A program made the position numbers and the translations under genes. The notes beneath the pieces were generated by a model, which searched no databases, was not told the origin of the DNA, and worked only from the letters and a program-made list of their open reading frames with translations. 5,697 nt of DNA from the NCBI GenBank assembly GCA_910587195.1, contig CAJUKL010000083.1:1-5697 (forward strand), given 5' to 3'. This DNA comes from an uncultured Clostridia bacterium (lineage in GTDB: Bacteria; Bacillota; Clostridia; Lachnospirales; Anaerotignaceae). Below, piece after piece: positions 5,641 through 5,697 of the stretch; position 1 is the stretch's first letter; each line of letters begins with the position of its first letter.

Positions 5641-5696
5641 ATAACTTTTTTCTCTCCGGTTGCAACTTTTTTTGTTTCATTTTTCTTCCAATAGCG
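5637..5696 (-). CDS. Probable end of the upstream terminase reading frame (5' part beyond window)
   Basis: This minus-strand frame is open from the right edge for 19 codons, reads RYWKKNETKKVATGEKKVI and stops at TGA 5639-5637, overlapping the TTG of the nuclease-domain frame. The start of the segment resembles the 'YFKxxW' linker that precedes the nuclease domain in many large terminases, so it is probably the tail of the ATPase half of the same gene, one frame away. Only 19 residues are visible, so the call rests on position and this weak match. Confidence 0.45.
   Translation of the reverse strand, partial: RYWKKNETKKVATGEKKVI
5667..5673 (-). promoter_or_regulatory. Candidate -1 ribosomal slippery heptamer in the terminase gene
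   Basis: The minus strand has seven A bases that the upstream frame reads as (AC)A-AAA-AAA, the X-XXY-YYZ arrangement of a canonical -1 slippery site. A shift back by one base here enters the nuclease-domain frame just after its in-frame TGA, and the fused protein would read on through SCNRREKSYLIEEVPND. A weak GGAAG lies about 11 bases upstream; no strong downstream structure was found. It could instead be only a homopolymer prone to indels. Confidence 0.35.
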
Positions 5697-5697
5697 T

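Noticed and set aside
5620..5680. ATG at 5680 in the third minus-strand frame
   Set aside because: It meets a stop after about 20 codons and gives only a short Lys/Arg-rich peptide; it has no homology that I recognise.
130..5694. Many plus-strand open frames, for example 130-390, 815-1105, 2192-2557, 3987-4241, 5085-5342 and 5449-5694
   Set aside because: They lie opposite well-supported minus-strand phage genes, give Phe/Leu/Ser/Cys-rich translations typical of antisense reading of AT-rich genes, and lack family motifs. None was found to need a place in the operon layout.

Overview
The window is a stretch of AT-rich DNA from a tailed bacteriophage or, more likely, a prophage. It is a head-assembly module with every gene on the minus strand, so transcription runs from the right edge to the left edge. 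Low G+C, very strong GGAGG-type ribosome binding sites, two apparent TTG starts and the protein families present (DUF935/Mu gp29-like portal, MuF-like minor head protein, XkdF-like protease) point to a Firmicutes host, probably Clostridia. The species cannot be read from the sequence.

Order in the direction of transcription: (1) large terminase, right-hand part only, with its nuclease domain (5041-5640) and a frame break just upstream of it (about 5640-5679); (2) portal protein (3767-5026); (3) MuF-like minor head protein fused to a C-terminal HExxH metallopeptidase-like domain (2109-3770); (4) a 76-residue acidic protein that overlaps the MuF gene by ATGA (1882-2112), a candidate immunity protein; (5) an intrinsic terminator (1848-1870); (6) an XkdF-like prohead protease (1378-1815); (7) a second terminator-like hairpin (1365-1407) over its stop codon; (8) a long acidic scaffold-like protein (410-1345) with a good internal start at codon 140; (9) the start of a small capsid decoration-like protein (1-395), cut by the left edge. 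A major capsid gene is expected next, beyond the left edge. No intergenic gap exceeds about 70 bases, and no RNA gene, CRISPR array, insertion sequence or convincing promoter was seen.

Together the genes describe procapsid building: terminase and portal package DNA, MuF protein joins the portal region inside the capsid, scaffold and protease shape and mature the shell, and the decoration protein coats it. The least ordinary parts are the MuF-metallopeptidase fusion with its AT-rich downstream partner gene (the layout of a phage-carried polymorphic toxin and immunity pair), the terminase frame break beside a canonical A-AAA-AAA slippery heptamer, the nested scaffold start, and three terminator-like hairpins inside what should be one late operon.
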